Origin: Modestobacter sp. VKM Ac-2985 | Lineage (GTDB): Bacteria > Actinomycetota > Actinomycetes > Mycobacteriales > Geodermatophilaceae | DNA length: 64,000 nt | Direction: 5' to 3' | NCBI RefSeq assembly: GCF_026967925.1 | Contig: NZ_JAPVBI010000003.1 | Span: 189,070-253,069 of the forward strand | Shown: piece after piece, positions 63,041-64,000 of the stretch | How positions within the stretch are numbered: the first letter of the stretch is position 1 | Layout of the letters: every line of letters begins with the position of its first letter | Translations under genes and position numbers: made by a program | The notes under the pieces: generated by a model | Told to the model about the DNA's origin: nothing | Database searches by the model: none | The model's input: the letters and a program-made list of their open reading frames with translations, nothing else

Positions 63041-64000
63041 ATGAAGCGCCGGGCGGCTGCCCTCCCCCTGCTCGTGTCGGCCGCCGTGCTGGTCGCGTCC
63101 ACCTCGTCGGCCGGGTCCGCCGCCCGGCCGGGCGGCGAGCCGGGCATCCAGGCGCAGGTCGGTGAGCTCCCCGCGGCCGCCGCCGCGATCATGTCCCGGC
63201 CGGAGTACGACACGGCCCGGTGGCTGTACTCCGTCGCCGAGGCGGACACGGGGCGAGTCGTCCTGGCCGGCCGCGCCGGGGAGCTCGTCTTCACCGCGTC
63301 GACGGCGAAGCAGTTCACCGTCGGCACGGCCTACGCGACGCTGGGCACCGACGCCACGCTCACCACGCCGGTGTACGCGACGGCCGAGCCGGTGGGTGGC
63401 GTCGTCGCCGGGGACCTGGTGCTGGTGGCGTCCGGCGACCTCACCCTGGGCGGTCGCGGCGCCATGAGCGGCCGGGTGGACCACACGTTCACCGCCGACA
63501 CGATCGACCACGTCTACGGCGACATCGCCCCGAACGCGGCCCTCGTCCCCGACGACCCGCTGGCCGGCCTGGACGACCTCGCCCGGCAGGTCGCCGCCAC
63601 CGGCGTCACCGAGGTCGCCGGTGACGTGGTCGTCGACACCCGGCTGTGGGAGACCTTCGACGGCCAGGAGGGACCGGCCCCGTCGATCTACGTCAACGAC
63701 AACATCCTGGACATCACCGTGACGGCGGCCGGGATCGGTCAGCCCGCCGTCCTCGACCTCCGGCCGCAGACCCGGGCCGTCACCGTGGAGTCGACGGTGA
63801 CCACCACCGACGCGGCGACGCCGACGTCGCTCACCGTCGCCGCCGACCCGGGCGACCCCACCTCGGTCACGGTCGGCGGCACCATCGCGGCCGGTGAGTC
63901 CCAGCTGACCATCCACCGGGTCCCCGACGCCGCCTCCTGGGCACGCACCCTGTTGGTCGAGGCGCTCGGTCGCGCCGGGGTCACGGTCACCTCCCCCGCC
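63041..64000 (+). CDS. dacB: D-alanyl-D-alanine carboxypeptidase, PBP4/DacB-type, 5' part
   Basis: The first 320 residues are visible; the gene runs out of the window. A signal peptide (MKRRAAALPLLVSAAVLVAS, small residues to about 28) exports it. The class C penicillin-binding motif SxxK is Ser87-Thr-Ala-Lys90 (TASTAKQFTVG). A following part (GDLVLVASGDLTLGGRG) and the inserted domain of PBP4-type enzymes fit; SxN and KTG motifs should lie beyond 64000. It trims D-Ala from peptidoglycan peptides or cleaves cross-links. It is divergent from the two-component system, which may control it. Confidence 0.85.
   Translation, partial: MKRRAAALPLLVSAAVLVASTSSAGSAARPGGEPGIQAQVGELPAAAAAIMSRPEYDTARWLYSVAEADTGRVVLAGRAGELVFTASTAKQFTVGTAYATLGTDATLTTPVYATAEPVGGVVAGDLVLVASGDLTLGGRGAMSGRVDHTFTADTIDHVYGDIAPNAALVPDDPLAGLDDLARQVAATGVTEVAGDVVVDTRLWETFDGQEGPAPSIYVNDNILDITVTAAGIGQPAVLDLRPQTRAVTVESTVTTTDAATPTSLTVAADPGDPTSVTVGGTIAAGESQLTIHRVPDAASWARTLLVEALGRAGVTVTSPA

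Overview
The window is very GC-rich DNA, densely coding on both strands, with many GTG starts and many 1-4 nt overlaps between neighbouring genes. Gene content (DosR/DosS-type two-component system, several universal stress proteins, Acg-type nitroreductase, Rv1733c-like protein, DUF1876, DUF1918, DUF2252) points to an actinobacterium. A member of the Geodermatophilaceae (Blastococcus, Modestobacter, Geodermatophilus) is my inference from protein flavour, not a proven assignment. No rRNA, tRNA, CRISPR array, insertion sequence or prophage gene was seen.

Layout. 0-7.4 kb: the 3' end of a TPM-domain protein, two convergent AraC-family regulators, a Tat-exported amidohydrolase, an amino-acid permease and a methyltransferase. 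7.4-8.9 kb: a decayed glyoxalase-like gene and two small conserved proteins. 9-15.3 kb: a sulfur/cation module. A CstR-like persulfide sensor, a persulfide dioxygenase-rhodanese fusion, a small Cys-rich protein and a TauE/SafE permease are divergent from a CtpE-like P-type ATPase and an alpha/beta hydrolase, and a perfect palindromic operator lies between the two arms. 15.3-24.9 kb: small membrane proteins, an FAD monooxygenase pair, then a striking lipid-phosphate cluster: membrane protein-kinase fusion, PAP2-kinase-LPG-synthase-like triple fusion, LPG-synthase-like protein and PAP2 phosphatase. 24.5-49 kb: a dormancy/hypoxia-like island with five universal stress proteins, DUF302, DUF4389, Rv1733c-like, DUF1918, flavodoxin, Acg nitroreductase, DosS-like kinase, DosR-like regulator, Hsp20 remnant, GH65 phosphorylase and CtpF-like ATPase, plus an ABC exporter. 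52-64 kb: ABC-2 exporter, MFS transporter, DUF2252 protein, CPA2-type antiporter, a second NarL-type two-component system, and the start of a DacB-type D-Ala-D-Ala carboxypeptidase.

The unifying signal is a 14-bp imperfect palindrome, GGGAC-N4-GTCCC, mostly 70-110 bp upstream of start codons between about 7.4 and 49 kb. It has the same core and spacing as the mycobacterial DosR box (GGGACTWWAGTCCC). The DosR-like regulator at 40.2-40.9 kb, whose output domain closely resembles mycobacterial DosR, is the obvious candidate reader. Its partner kinase carries a frameshift just before its ATPase domain.

The same island is unusually rich in broken genes: a glyoxalase, two zinc alcohol dehydrogenases, a nitroreductase, an Hsp20 and the kinase. 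It therefore looks like a dormancy regulon undergoing decay or rearrangement. All functional statements come from motifs and remembered family features; no database search was run.
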